DNA of 64,000 nucleotides from Phascolomyces articulosus (GCA_025677815.1 JAIXMP010000005.1:124001-188000); one strand, 5' to 3'; shown: positions 23,762 through 36,604, counted from the stretch's first letter. Made by a program: numbers and translations. Notes: a model not told the origin generated them from the letters alone.

Positions 23762-25422
23762 TTTTTTTTTTATAAAAATGGGAAAATAAAAAAAAATATT
23801 ATTTCGTGTTCTGGCTGTCAAAAAAAACCTTCATTCTTGCTTGGATCATTTGCTGCGTAACAGGCATAAATAATGACTCATTTATGGTATACTTTCAATC
23901 ATGAATTTATTCATGGTTATGATATATAGATGAAGTCTTATTGCACGATTTGGATATTATTATGTAGAACCAATCTGTAACAAAAGTGTGTTTTTTTATC
24001 TAAAGAGGATAGTAATAAATATAGGGTCTTTATTGCTGAGTAAAATACTATATAACCATGAAGGGAATAAATATATGTATGTCTTCCCCTTTATTCTAGG
24101 GCTATATAAAAAATTATAAGCTTTCAGAGATTATGCTTAAAATATCATTAGCTCTATATTATTACGATGGTGTACATTCTAGACTCTCCTTACCATACTT
24201 TTTTTTTTATTTATTCTCAATATATTTCTGTACAAGTAGTAGATTTTTGGATCGTCATTTCTTCAATGAAGAAAGTACATAACCTGTTATCATTGTTTAA
24301 TTGATCGAGTATATTAACATTTTCCTTGTACAATACACCTATCTTATATATGACAGTACGTATTAGCGAGAAAGCTACCAGCAAATGTGATTTCTTCTCT
24401 TACTCCTTAATAATAAATAATAGTTGGGAAAACGGGTTATTAATTAGGTTCAAAGAAAATCATGCACAAAGGAGAACAACAAAAATGTAAACATTAATGT
24501 ATACAGCTGTTTAGAATGTGGACGAGATTTGGAACAACAGTACCACTAGCAACAACAACATGATGATATGAGCACATTTTGATTATCCCACTAGTTCATA
24601 TTATATTTAAATGATGATAATCCATAATAAAATATGGGTAATATCACTAGTATTTTTCTGGATGTGTATATGTAATTGTATCAAAAATTGAGAGTGCATT
24701 ACTTTATGAATATTGATTGGTTATATATTAGAAAGCTCAAAACGTAAATCAGTTGAATAGAGCAACTTCATCGTGTAACATACTCAAAATTCGAATTTCA
24801 GACTATAGGGGAAAAATATCTTCTCAGCTCATATATATATTATATCTTACATAATATTGACGATTATTGAGTGAAAAACATACATCTTCATCATAAATTA
24901 ATTTAGGATTTTTGGAGCATAATATATAAAACAACACATCCCGTCAATCTTAAAGAAAGGAGTATGTACATGTAAAAATAGAAATAGAAAAGGTGTTGAT
25001 TTGGTTATGTAATCATTTTCCAGTTATATATAACAAAGGAAATGAAATTGGATGATTTATATATAAATCTAGAACGTTATTTTTTTTGAATCGGAATGGT
25101 AAGGAAGGATATATTTGTTTAGAAAGTAATATCTGATGCATTTGTTCATAACTAGGTAATAATGTACAGATCCTTCTTTAAATGAAATCTATATAATCCA
25201 ACCCATATGCTAACATTATTCAAACAAACAAATTGAAAAGTTTATATACTCGGTGAGACTTGATTCATGTTATTTTTTATGGAAGGGAAAAACTGTGCAA
25301 GAATATATAAAGAGCACGAGTAAGCTAGAACGGTGGCATCGCCCTTCTTCCTTTTTTTCTTCTTCTTCATTTAATAACTCCCTTTGCCAAAGAAAATAGA
25401 GTCAGTAAATTTATAGAAAAGG
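23762..25422. other. Divergent intergenic region, AT-rich
   Basis: This is the shared upstream space of the XPB-like gene (minus) and the GH16 gene (plus). No coding potential was recognised. The last 120 bp hold a TATA box and a CT-rich leader for the GH16 gene. Confidence 0.5.
25304..25312 (+). promoter_or_regulatory. TATA box of the GH16 gene
   Basis: TATATAAAG lies 111 bp before the ATG and is followed by a pyrimidine-rich CTTCTTCC tract at about 25340-25370, the usual arrangement of a strong fungal promoter. Confidence 0.6.
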
Positions 25423-26783
25423 ATGACAAGGTTGAAGTCAGCACGCTTACTTGTTTATACAATCATGTTTATGATGATGGCGATTGTATCATCTTTACCT
25501 ACTGCCGATGAAAAAACGGATTGTTTTAATTACAATACAGATTTCAGTTCATCTACAGAAGGATGGACGGCCGATAATACAGTACAAGATACATATGACA
25601 TAACAGATGGTGGTATTAAAATGAATTTAATGCCTCCTCGACAATTTGTTCGTATGCACGATGCCAAGAGTAAGTCTTTTTTTTTTGGTTGGTATAATAT
25701 TATCAAGAGTAACATTCTTTTGACTCTTTTTCCTATTCTATAAAGATCTACCTTATAATAAATATGAGGGAAGAGGACCTACATTCAATGCGACAACTTA
25801 CATGCATTATGGTCGAGTTTCTGCAACTGTTAAATCAGCTGGGGTTGGAGGGGCTATCACAGCTGTTATTCTGATTGCTGATGGTGGCGATGAGATTGAT
25901 TTTGAGTTATTAGGAGGTATAGAAAATCTCTTTCTTGGTATTTGACTATCGCTTTTCAAACAGGCATATATAGATGCAATGTTAACCGACTATTTCTATC
26001 TCTTGAACCCCTCTTATTTTAGGTGATCCAAATCATGCTCAGTAAGTTGGTTATCACATTGAAAAGTTTACTCGGAACAAGTTAAAATTAACGCGTAACA
26101 TTTTTTATGACATAATTATTATATAGGAGCAATTACTTTTGGGGTCATGAAGTATTATATACAGTAAACGGTGGTTATCATGAAGTTTACGATAAACCTG
26201 TTTATGAAGACTATCACACATATACACTTGACTGGTATGATTTATTGTCACTATATATATAATACTGTGAAAAGGAATATATTTATATACATATTTAATA
26301 CATAGGCAACCTGAACGAATTGATTGGTATATTGATGGGAAACTTGTACGTACAAAATTAAAACAAGAAACGTGTGATGGATCAGGTGTATGTAAATTTC
26401 CATCTGAACCAGCGTAAGTAAAATTTTGATTTATATGTTTCGATTAACTTTAATCATTTGCATTGGATCATAGAGTGTTTTACTTATAATAACAATATAA
26501 TTATTTATAGTCGAATTCAAATTGGATTATGGGATGGTAGCATTGAATCTGGTACAGCACAATGGTCGCGCGGTCCTATAGAAGTAAGTTCCTACTTATC
26601 GTCTGGGGAGAAGGGGTGGAAGAGAACAGAATAAAAATATAAAAAACCGAGCAAGATAAAATATGCAACAAATAATTCTTATATGATACCTTGTACTAGT
26701 GGGAACAACACGATGTTATTTCCGCATACATTCAAAAAGTGGAGAGCGAATGTAATCCCAAGTATAATAACATTATCGCTTGA
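25423..26783 (+). CDS. GH16 Crh/Utr2-type cell-wall transglycosylase
   Basis: Seven exons: 25423-25669, 25746-25916, 26023-26041, 26127-26234, 26306-26413, 26511-26583 and 26700-26783. All junctions keep phase, giving 269 residues to a TGA. Residues 1-25 form a signal peptide (YTIMFMMMAIVSSLP). The catalytic motif is GGDEIDFELLGG, with Glu132, Asp134 and Glu136 in the E-x-D-x-E arrangement. SNYFWGHE, YTLDWQPERIDWYIDGKLVR and SRGPIE are the usual Crh landmarks, as is a Cys pair in TCDGSGVCKFP. Crh enzymes link chitin to glucan outside the plasma membrane and are often GPI-anchored. The frame continues open for 87 codons beyond the TGA and ends in a hydrophobic tail (see findings). Exon 3 is only 19 bp. 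Confidence 0.92.
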
Positions 26784-27047
26784 CTTGCGACGCCAGCGGT
26801 TTTGGAGCCATTATCATCAAAGGAAGAATATAAACCAGCCGTGAGAGGTGCCCCAAGGCCCTGGCAAAGAAATACGGTCAATAATCCAATTCAGCAAATT
26901 CAATCCACCAACCCAGATGCACCTCTTTCATTATCTGTACCCTCACAAGCCTCGTATTCTATTTCTAATATTGTTCTTACTCATCATCTTGTTATTTTAC
27001 TACTCACATTATCTTATTTTTATCTTCATCATGATTATTCTTCTTAG
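26784..27047 (+). other. Open in-frame extension after the GH16 stop codon
   Basis: Directly after the TGA at 26781-26783 the same frame stays open to a TAG at 27045-27047. It reads ATPAVLEPLSSKEEYKP, RGAPRPWQRNTVNN, a Ser/Pro-rich part, and a final hydrophobic stretch SNIVLTHHLVILLLTLSYFY with a short polar end. This is the layout of a Ser/Pro-rich stalk and GPI-attachment signal that Crh enzymes often carry. It could be reached by stop-codon readthrough or an unseen splice form, or be a relic of a recent nonsense mutation. Confidence 0.45.
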
Positions 27048-27287
27048 TACCATATATATTATCTTATATAAAAGCAGGTCTTTTGATAATAATATTCTTT
27101 TCATTATTTATTAGATATAAAAAATTTCACTATTCATAATAGTTATACATAATATCTCTAATAAATTTCTTCTCACTTATAAAAATGTAATATAAACAGG
27201 GATATTTTGGTAAAATACGATATTCATTTCCTATATTATACACACTCTAGATTTGAAATATTCGGAAATTTATGATGTTGGATCGTT

Positions 27288-29598
27288 ATGCAAGTGAAAA
27301 AAAACCATTGCAAACAGAAGCAAAATAATATATCTTTCTTTTTTACTTTTACTATTATTATTGTTCTCTTTTTCTCTCTCTTTCAATTTTTATATCAAGG
27401 CAAATATAATAACGATATACCAAAGCATAATAGAAGCCTATATTCTATAATGGATCAATATCATCGTCCTGAAACTGGATTATTTCATTTAATGGACCGA
27501 AAACGTGCTAACCAAATCCAGCCATCATCCATTGATTGTATCAAACCAACAACAAATACAATTCTTGATAGTAGTAACATTAACACTAATAACATCACTA
27601 CTTCTGTTTCCACCTTTACCTCTACAAGTAATACCTTTACTGACGATCTTGATATTTCAAAACAAGAAGTATATTGTCAATCATTGGAACAGCAGCAACC
27701 ACAGCGAACACAAAACCCCCAATTCCCTGCGGAACCTTTTTATACTGTACCTAATTTACGAACATTACTTGATCGTACATTACCAACGTTACCTTCTTCT
27801 GGTAATGTACGCGTCAGTAAAAAAGAACAATCCAATGACATAGTCACAACGTCAACTACACGACAGCAACGGTTGAATCGTCATATTCATACCAGGCTTC
27901 AACGGGCAGTAACCTGGCTTGGTACTCCATTCAATAAAATCCTGAATACATCCATTGATCTCCCTTTAATGTATAATGTCAACCATGGACATTTACAACA
28001 AGCTAGCAATAGTAAACAATCACTCAATGATGAAACAAATCAAGCGATTTACTGCAAAGGTAAAACTTTTGAAGTTATAACAATACCTGAATAGTCAAAA
28101 GAAAAAGGGAGAGAGATAAACGATATCTTAATTTTTTTATAAAAAAAAAAACTCCCCATTTTATTTATAGTACACCAAATCGTCAATCATGCATCTTCGC
28201 GAGGTATGCTTTAATAATAATAATAAAGTTATGCTTCATATGAATCTTTGTAATTTTTATTGAATGATATCTAGAATACGAATATCATCTGCATTTGCAG
28301 TTGAATAATAATACAATTGAAACGATTTCAGGAACCATGCAAAAAGGACCTGTAGGATCTGCGCGTGGTTATCTTGATAGCGACATCCCACTGTGAGTTA
28401 AAATTCATACATATTATCGGACTCATATAATGTATAGAGCACTCATTAGTGGAACATTTATAGAAATGTCAATGGTCCTTTTGATTTAACATTTGTACTT
28501 ATGGCACAGCCCTTGACTCGATTGACCAAAGTAAAGCACCGATTGGGCAAAAAAGAGATATCAAAGAAACAATCCAGTAATACGATAAATGCAACAACCG
28601 CCATGATGCCTATTATTGGTGTAAAGCAAATTGTATCTGGCAGTTGTCCACATGCATTTATAGGTCAGGGTCCTTTATGCTATACCATGACCCAACCTTT
28701 ATCCAACGATCAAGATCGATTCAATTTGGAATTGACCGTATCATTTTATTCAGAAAAAAATGATTATCACCAACAACAAGCATTACAAGAAAGATCTTTT
28801 CCTTCTTCTTTTTCTTCCAATTTCTATGGGGTATCAGAGGATGGTACGCCTGATATTGTCCTAACAAAAGAAACATCACATCCATTGGATTTGTACCATA
28901 CTGATACAAATCCCATCTACTACGTAATGGATATGGATAAACACATATTATACCATTGTCAACAAGGCGATTATTTAACTTTTTACGTCCGTGGCCGAGG
29001 CCATCCTGTAAGTACAAAAATGAATTCTTGGAAAATAAATTGATTGAGAAAAATTAAGGGGGTAAAGTAGGCTTACTGATTCGCGTATATTTATATTCTA
29101 TTAGACATGGAGACGGTACATGGTAAAATTAAATGAACATTCTTTATTATTATTTGATGAATCGCACAAGGTAAAGAGACTACTAAAAAAAAAATGGAGA
29201 AGGCAGTACATTTTGAGGAAAGATAGTTTATCTTCGTACTTGAATTATATATAATTTATATTTAGAACGTTGGACGAATCCCATTGAAACCATTACAATT
29301 TGTCACTTATGCATCCAATGAAAATGATCAAGAATGCGTACTAATGTCAAGTACAACAGGGCTTGTATTAGGATATGAAAGAACTTGTGCCAAGCTCATG
29401 GAACCCGCAAGGTTAGAGGAAAACGAAGTATTACAGGGCAAAGTATATGCTTATGCCGATAATATCAAATATGCGACCTACTGGAAACAGCTTTTGGATG
29501 TATATGCCAATTATCCAAAGGATATCGATTCATCACAGCACCAACGTTCAAATCATTGCCACGATGACGAGAAAATCAACTTAAGATTTATGTGGTAA
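27288..29598 (+). CDS. Anillin/Bud4-like protein with C-terminal PH-like region, possible N-terminal membrane anchor
   Basis: Six exons: 27288-28059, 28171-28203, 28275-28392, 28464-29007, 29105-29170 and 29266-29598, in consistent phase, about 621 residues. The first ATG gives a basic start and a hydrophobic segment (SFFFTFTIIIVLFFSLFQFL, ~15-34), which would make a type II membrane protein. A later ATG at 27450 (MDQYHRPETGLFHLMD) would remove it and may be the true start. The centre is Thr/Asn/Gln-rich. From exon 2 on, EYHLHLQLNNNTIETISG and NVNGPFDLTFVLMA resemble the C2-like part of anillin-homology regions. The end reads TWRRYMVKLNEHSLLLFDES and GRIPLKPLQFVTYAS, a PH-domain pattern like that of Bud4/Int1 septation proteins. 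Assignment is by pattern only. Confidence 0.6.
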
Positions 29599-29914
29599 AA
29601 CAACAAGAATAATGGTAGTAGATGATAGCAATAATAATTTATTTTATATATACATAAGAAAATAGAAAATTACCAAATCCAAATATTACACAAATATTTA
29701 AAAGAAAAAAGTATAGCATTATAATGCCATTTCTTAATTTACTGATCAACTGTGTATCACAATTGTTCGATGAGGGAAAGAGAAAGAGAGAAGATGAGGG
29801 GAACAACAACATGCTTATATTGAATTACTTGTGGGTTGGAAAATAATATTTAAAAGTATATTATTAATGGGAATTTCGTTTCAGAAGTAGAAGGTGTAAA
29901 AATATATACTAATA

Positions 29915-29958
<44 letters not shown>

Positions 29959-30076
29959 AAGATAGGAAGATAATAGTAACAATAATAAAATAGAGGGAAA
30001 GAAAGGAATAAGGTATAACGGCAGGAAAATAATAAATTAATAATAATAATAATTTGATAGTGATAATACAATGAAA
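29599..30076. repeat. Tail-to-tail spacer with (TA)n(GA)n microsatellite
   Basis: This is the spacer between convergent genes. A TA run followed by a GA run lies at about 29915-29958. Nothing else was recognised. Confidence 0.7.
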
Positions 30077-31790
30077 CTAAATGGAGTATTCGTAACCATC
30101 AGCAAAAGCATCGATAAGATCTTCAATAGCAGTCCAGGTACCAAAGATCAAGCCGACAAGACCTACGAGAACGATCAAAAAGTGCCAGAAATGTTGAAGA
30201 ATATTCTTGTTACGGAAACCAGTCAAACGTAAATAGAAAAGCACAGGGAAGATTAAAATTACTGCGCAATTAGCAAAGGCACCGATCAAGGACATGAGCA
30301 AATCAAAGAACGGAATCAAAATGCCCACTACCGCAACGAATACCATGATACCGGTACGCAACAAGAAACGAAGAATAAATTCTTTAGTTTTACCCCATTT
30401 CTCAACGGTAACATTTAACATATCTTCTACATCAAGAGCAAAAGAAACCAACATAATGGGAGCAGATACAACCACGTTAACGGTAATCAAAACAATGGCA
30501 ACAGTACGAGCAGGGCCATCGGGAGTGCTATTGTAAATAGGGTTAACGACATCGCTGCCATAAACATAGTAGCCACAGACAGCAATGGCAATGTACATCA
30601 TAGCACAGGTGCTAAGACCGCCAACAACTGTAATGGGCCATTTCTTGGGATTTTTCATAGAGGCTTCAACATTTGGGTATACAACATTGCCACCGAAACT
30701 GAAAGAGATGGTAGCAAGAGCAATAGGGAAACCTTCCCAAATAACATTATCATGATTGGATGTGTCTACTTGATTAGGAGCATCAATACCGGCTAATACA
30801 ATAGTGATCAAAATCTAACATATTACCATTTTCTGAGTTAGCTTTTTTGTTGGTTTTTTTTTTTTTTTTTTTTTTTTTTTCAAATATAAAAAGTACGTCA
30901 TGAAAATAAAGAAGACACTTACCGTGCCCATAATAGCAATCATACCAAAAGCACTAGTCCATGCGATGTTGTTCATAGATTTTAAAAAGATATAAGGAAT
31001 GCCAACAACGACGCACCAAATAATAGTCCAAGGAAGTCTGCCAATTTCTCCAGCTGTGCCAGCACAAAGTTGATTCATATTTTGAGCAGCAAGGACCAAG
31101 TAAAGAACGGGTGTGCCAAGGTAAATCCAAGTAGTAAAGAAGAAGGATACCCAACCACCGATCGCACCAAATGATTCTGTGGCAATTTCTTTGAAGGATG
31201 CTAGTCTTCGATTTTTACCCTTGTACATACATTTTTGCATGATAACGGCTGTATACTAAAGATATATACATATGTTTTTTTTTTGGTGAATGAACAGATC
31301 ATTAGGAAAAGGAATTGAAGAAGAACAAATATTATTTTATATGCTTACACTTGACATCCACCATGCTAATAAAACCATGACTAAACCTGCCCAACCACCT
31401 TGTTTTAAAGCCTACAAGAATAATAATATTATGATTGGTATGGATACTTTTCATTTTCTTGCTTTTAAAGTAGTACCAGGGTAAAAAACGGAAGAAAAAA
31501 TTTTTCTATATAATAATAATTACCGAGGAAAGACCAAGCATACCAGTACCAGCGACCAGGCACACAATATTATAATAGGCATAAAAAGAAGTACTCCCAT
31601 TCGTTCTATCTACATCATAACCACTCTTTCCAAATTCAAAATCTATAGTTAAGTAGAGAATTAGTAAACAATTTGTTCAATACATTATTTTGTTATTGAC
31701 AGCGAAATGATATATACCTGTTTCATATGTTGTACTTGAAAAGTCAGGCTCATAGCCTACACTTGTTTTTTCGTCTTTTATGTCTGACAT
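30077..31790 (-). CDS. Amino-acid transporter, AAAP family (copy A)
   Basis: Five exons: 31790-31718, 31642-31524, 31411-31349, 31255-30923 and 30814-30077, giving 441 residues. A short hydrophilic amino end (MSDIKDEKTSVGYEPDF) precedes about 11 membrane segments. Landmarks include GTGMLGLSS (segment 1), GGWAGLVMVLLAWW, SFFFTTWIYLGTPVLYLVLAA, LPWTIIWCVVVGIPYIF, FPIALATISFSFGGNVVYPN, PKKWPI, CGYYVYG and FFDLLMSLIGAFANC. These match the Aa_trans (PF01490) family of proton-coupled or vacuolar amino-acid transporters. Exon lengths from exon 1 to exon 5 are identical to copy B, and exons 2-4 have the same total lengths as in copy C. The intron before exon 5 contains a T(20+) tract. Substrate cannot be told from sequence. 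Confidence 0.93.
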
Positions 31791-31880
31791 TTGTGATATA
31801 AAAATTGATATTAAAAAAAAAAAGAAAAGAAAAGAAAAGAGAGAACAAGTAGTGATGAATTTGAGGAACATGATCCCTTG

Positions 31881-31890
31881 TATTTATATA
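31881..31890 (-). promoter_or_regulatory. TATA box of transporter copy A
   Basis: On the minus strand this reads TATATAAATA, about 91 bp upstream of the ATG. The same box lies 100-135 bp upstream of copies B and C. Confidence 0.6.
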
Positions 31891-32441
31891 TAAAAAATAA
31901 AATACAGCTTTTATTATTAGGTTCGAACCACATAGAAATCCGACAGAATAGAATTCCAGTCTCACTCACTTTTGTTTTAATTCATCATTTGTATAACTCT
32001 CCAACCAAAAAGCTTATTACTGTTCCATAGCTTCGCTTACTGTGTTTGATATCAATTTACCGCGCGATCTTCCCTTATATGGTAGCATATCGACAAATGG
32101 GATCATATGAGCAAGTTTTGACAATAATGGAAGAACTGGACTTTCCGATCATAATATCACTTAATAACACGACTTCTCACGACTTTGGGCTAAATAACCT
32201 TTGTACAGCTTGATTCTTTTACAGGATCATGCAAGAGAATCTATTACATGGTATTAATAAAACAGATGGAACATGCGGATTTTTACTTATCCTTTCTATG
32301 TTGATATGGTTATTATGCTTTATTCATCTAATTCATCTTTTCTCGTCTCCCAGTAATATATTATAAACCAAATGCAAAGTGATATTTTATTCTCTCTCAT
32401 GGTCCATCGAATATTATAATATAATATATAACATATGTTCC

Positions 32442-32463
32442 ATTTAACCGGAGAAAAGAGCGG
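32442..32463. promoter_or_regulatory. Shared promoter block with CGG-N9-CGG (copy A)
   Basis: CGG at 32449-32451 and CGG at 32461-32463 are separated by AGAAAAGAG inside a block that is conserved at copy B (36342-36364) with one change. Paired CGG triplets are typical of Zn2Cys6 activator sites. Binding is inferred, not shown. Confidence 0.45.
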
Positions 32464-32561
32464 AGGAAGGAAGGATTTATTCCAATAGGTTTATAATCCC
32501 ATTATACAATGAGCATACAAGAATGTGCCGCTAGTAGGTTGTCATATAATTTTATTGTATG

Positions 32562-32584
32562 ATAAGCTGAGAAGAATTCGGAGA
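32562..32584. promoter_or_regulatory. 23-bp block identical upstream of copies A and B
   Basis: The block starts ATAAGCTGAGAAG and ends AATTCGGAGA. It is identical at 36432-36454 upstream of copy B, about 0.75-0.8 kb before each start. It was not found upstream of copy C. Confidence 0.5.
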
Positions 32585-32761
32585 CAAATCCTAATATTTT
32601 TTCTTTTTCCTTACGAAAAAAAAAAAGGAACTTATTTATAAGATAGCAAAAATTTGACAGATTTTCGTTTTCTTTTATCATTCAAAGACTTATCATGAAT
32701 AGCTGTCATTTTTTTTGTTATTTCAAAATGAAGGGTCCACTTTGGGTCAAATGGTGCCACT

Positions 32762-32781
32762 GTCGTGAGAAAACTCAATCG
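32762..32781. promoter_or_regulatory. 20-bp element shared by all three transporter promoters (copy A)
   Basis: The sequence matches GTCGTGAGAAAACTNNATCG and lies 972 bp upstream of the start. The same element is found at copies B and C at similar distance and in the same orientation. Confidence 0.6.
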
Positions 32782-34005
32782 GTTTCATCTTACCGATCTT
32801 ATCATTTTTGTCTTTTTCTGCAATATGCAGGTTGAGCGATAAGATTGACCCAAAAAAAAAAATGTCGGTAACCAATCAAGTTGTTTGAAACGGAATTTCT
32901 CGCATTCTCAAATTTGTTAACGCGCCAACAAAAGCGGACTGTTTTATGGTGCTATCAAAACCCAACTTCTTCATGGCTATGCCTACATACACATATAACA
33001 AAGTGTTTATTTTTTTTTTATCATGGAGAGTGTCTTTATTAAATAATATAAGAATGTTTTTCATTATGCTCACTTAATTGTTTACTCTATTTCTGACATT
33101 ATTTACTATATGTCATAATATTAAGACACCACTCATTCGACCCACAAAATGGGATCATATACATATATCGTTGAAAGTGAAGCACAATTTTGTTTCGTAC
33201 ACTTATTTTGAGATATAGTCAAACTATGTACTGTAATAATAGGAATGATTCAGTGTTTCCAGAATATACTGACCATGACTCTTTTGTTATTATCAAATAA
33301 AAACAATTGCCTATATATATAAGAAGAATAAAAGAGGTAATTCTGTAATTGGTAAATATAGCAAAAAAGTGCCACGCTTTTCCTAAAAATTATTTAAGTG
33401 GATACCCCATATGATATTATGAATGTAGCATTTTCCTATTAACTATAAAACCTATTGCTATACTTTTCAAAATATCAATTTTTATGTTAGGGTTGTTTAT
33501 CAGAGAGATAAGAGTCGTATAACTTCATTTGTGTAAGATAACCCAATAGTAACACATATAAACTAACTTTAAGTTACAACAATGATAAATGCATATATCA
33601 ACTTACAATCCATGAAGATGAAATAATAACAATAGTAATAAAATAGTAATTATTCATTTAAATATATACATTTACACGTAAAAAATAAAATAAAGAAAAA
33701 TATCCAAATATTACAACAATCACGTATTCAAGAAAAAGATAATTATGGAAAGAAGTTCCTCATTCAGTCTAGCTGTACCATCTCAACACAAGAAAGAGAA
33801 GAGAGGAAGGGAGAGAAGAGAAGTAATCATGATTATATGAATTGTGCGATGGATGGATAATAATTATAATAATAAAGTAATAAGTTTTATCGTGTGGGGA
33901 AAGAGGAAAAATAAAATATATATTGAAGCCTTATATGGGAAAAAAGAAGAAAGAAATTAGGTAATAAAGTGTCATATATAATTGCAGGAAAAAAAAACGA
34001 TTCAT

Positions 34006-35696
34006 TTAAATCTTGTATTCATAGCCATCAGCAAAGACATCAATGATATCTTCAATAGCAGTCCAGGTACCAAAGATCAAGCCGACAAGACCAACGAGAA
34101 TGATCAAAAAATGCCACAAATGCAAAAAGATACTCTTATTACGGAAACCAGTCAAACGCAGGTAGAATAAAACTGGGAAAACCAGAATTACAGCGCAATT
34201 GGCGAAAGCACCGATCAAAGACATGAGCAAATCAAAAAATGGAAGCAAAATGCCAATGACTCCACAAAAGACGATGATACCAGTGCGTAAGAAGAAACGA
34301 ATGATAAATTCCTTTTTCTTGCCTAATCTTTCGACGGTAACGTTCATCATGTCTTCTACATCAAGAGCAAATGATACCAATAAGATAGGAGCAGAGACAA
34401 GAATGTTGAAAGTAATCAAGACGATAGCAACAGTCTTAGCTGCACCATCTGGAGTGCTGTTATAGATAGGGCTAACAACATCTCTACCATAAACATAGTA
34501 ACCACAGATAGCAATGGCAAGGTACATAACAGCACAGGTGCTAAGACCAGCAATGACGGTAATAGGCCATTTCTTGGGATTTTTCATAGAACCTTCAACA
34601 TTAGGATATACGACATTGCCACCGAAACTGAAAGAGATGGTAGCAAGAGCAATAGGGAACCCGTCCCAGATAACATTATCATGAACAGTTGTATCTAATT
34701 GATTAGGTGCATCGATACCAGCCAATACAATAGTAATCAAAATCTATATACAATATATAATGAGCGACCATAGATTTAGTTATATGAAACCATTGTTTAG
34801 ATATAATAATATTAAAGAAGATACTTACACAAGCCATAATAGCTACGATACCCACTGCACTTGTCCATGCAACATTGTTCATTGATTTTAAAAAGATATA
34901 AGGAATACCAATGGCAGCGCACCAAATAATAGTCCAAGGGATTGTTCCAATCTCTCCGGCTGTGCCAGCACAAATTTGATTCAAGTTACCAGCAGAAAGA
35001 ACAATATAAAGAATGGGAGTACCAAGGTAAATCCAAGAAGTAAAGAAGAAGGATACCCAACCACCAATGGGACCAAATGCCTCTGTGGCAATTTCTTTGA
35101 AGGATGCCAATCTTTTATTTTTACCCTTGTACATACATTTTTGTATGATAACGGCTGTATACTAACGTATTTTTTTTTTTTTGGTGAATGAACATATCAT
35201 TAGGAAATGGAATTGAAGAAGAACAAAATATAATTTTATATACTTACACTTGACATCCACCATGCTAATAAAACCATGACTAAACCTGCCCAACCACCTT
35301 GTCTCAAAGACTGTTATAAACATAGAAAATAATACATGAGTTTTAATAACTATATATACAGATATGTGGGATCAGAAAAATGAAATAGTGTAATAATTAC
35401 CGCTGGGAGACCTAATAAACCTGTACCAGCAACAATACAGACAACGTTATAATATGCATAAAAGGCAGTAGAACCTTTTGATCTATCTACATCATAACCA
35501 CTTTTGCCAAATTCAAAATCTAAAATATTGTAAACAGAAACAATCAGTTCAGAAACTATATGTTTGATGGGATGAAAAAAAAAAGAGAGTGATCGAATGT
35601 ATTATATATAATAGTAATAATACCTTGTTCGTAAGAAGTACTTGAATAATCGGGTTCAAGGGATGTGGCCGTTTTTTCATCTTTTGTATCCGTCAT
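34006..35696 (-). CDS. Amino-acid transporter, AAAP family (copy B)
   Basis: Five exons: 35696-35624, 35519-35401, 35310-35248, 35161-34829 and 34743-34006. Every exon has exactly the length of its counterpart in copy A, giving 441 residues. The amino end reads MTDTKDEKTATSLEPDYSS, close to copy A. The landmarks GGWAGLVMVLLAWWMSS, SFFFTSWIYLGTPILYIV, IPWTIIWCAAIGIPYIF, FPIALATISFSFGGNVVYPN and CGYYVYG are all kept, and no stop or frameshift is seen. It lies in direct tandem behind copy A on the same strand, with ~2.2 kb between coding regions, and shares several upstream blocks with it. The pair is a tandem duplication that included the promoter. Confidence 0.93.
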
Positions 35697-35795
35697 TTAG
35701 AATATATGATAAAAAGAAATATAAAATAGATATATATAAAAAAAGTATAATTGTGGAATCAAAAAACAAAAGAAATAAAGAAATAAATCAAATCG

Positions 35796-35804
35796 TATTT
35801 ATAT
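35796..35804 (-). promoter_or_regulatory. TATA box of transporter copy B
   Basis: The minus strand reads ATATAAATA, 100 bp upstream of the ATG, matching the boxes of copies A and C. Confidence 0.55.
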
Positions 35805-36341
35805 GATAAAAGAAACACGAAAAAAAAAAATGATAACACTTCCAATTTTGTTTAAATTCATCATCTTGTAAAACCATCTTCTTTATTTGATCCTATATCC
35901 ATAGTTCCGTTCTCTGGTATTTGGATTATAGATTCTTTTACTGTGTCTCTTTCCGAAAAAGGAAATCTGTCGCCAAACTGGATCATATGGGCAATCTTTC
36001 TTCTTTCTGTTTTAACAATAAGACGTAAGCCGAATCAAACAGTTCCCGATTAGATACTACATTTTATTATTGCTTTCCAACAATCATACTCTCTGCACTT
36101 TCATACTTCTCACGCTCACTATCTTGGATCATTATCTGGTCGGTCCTTCTTTTTTTCTTCCCTTCTTTGTAGAATCATCAGGCAAGAAAAAACCAATAGA
36201 TTCATCATAATTGTTTATTCATGATTTAAGTATATAGAATACTTATTTAACGTGGCGTTGGGTGTCCCTCTTCTCCCACGAATCTTTAACTTTTGTTCAG
36301 GCATACTCCAGCAACGTGATGTTTTTTCTTATTTCTTGTCC

Positions 36342-36364
36342 CATTTAACCGGAGTAAAGAGCGG
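36342..36364. promoter_or_regulatory. Shared promoter block with CGG-N9-CGG (copy B)
   Basis: CGG at 36350-36352 and CGG at 36362-36364 are separated by AGTAAAGAG. The block is the copy B equivalent of 32442-32463. Confidence 0.45.
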
Positions 36365-36604
36365 GGAAGATTATACACTTTTTTTTTTTGCTTGTAATGA
36401 ATTAATGTTTTGTTGCATTGGTTGCTCAAACATAAGCTGAGAAGAATTCGGAGATAATTCAAATCCTCTTTTCTTATTTTTCCCTTGCTTTCGTCAAAAA
36501 GAAGTCAAGTTTTCTCTTAAATATCATTCACTCCTTTTCATTTTTGTTATTTGTTTCATAAGGAAGACAGGGTCCAATTCTACGTAAAAAAAAATGGTAC
36601 TACT

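Larger units (their letters stand above)
31900..34005. other. Upstream region of transporter copy A, no gene
   Basis: No coding frame was recognised. The interval 32100-32785 contains several blocks shared with the upstream region of copy B in the same order, listed separately. The last part (33550-34005) is the 3' flank of copy B. Confidence 0.5.

Noticed and set aside
31918..31932. GGTTCGAACC, like a tRNA T-arm / B box
   Set aside because: The flanking DNA is AT-rich and forms no acceptor, D or anticodon stems, so it is not a tRNA gene.
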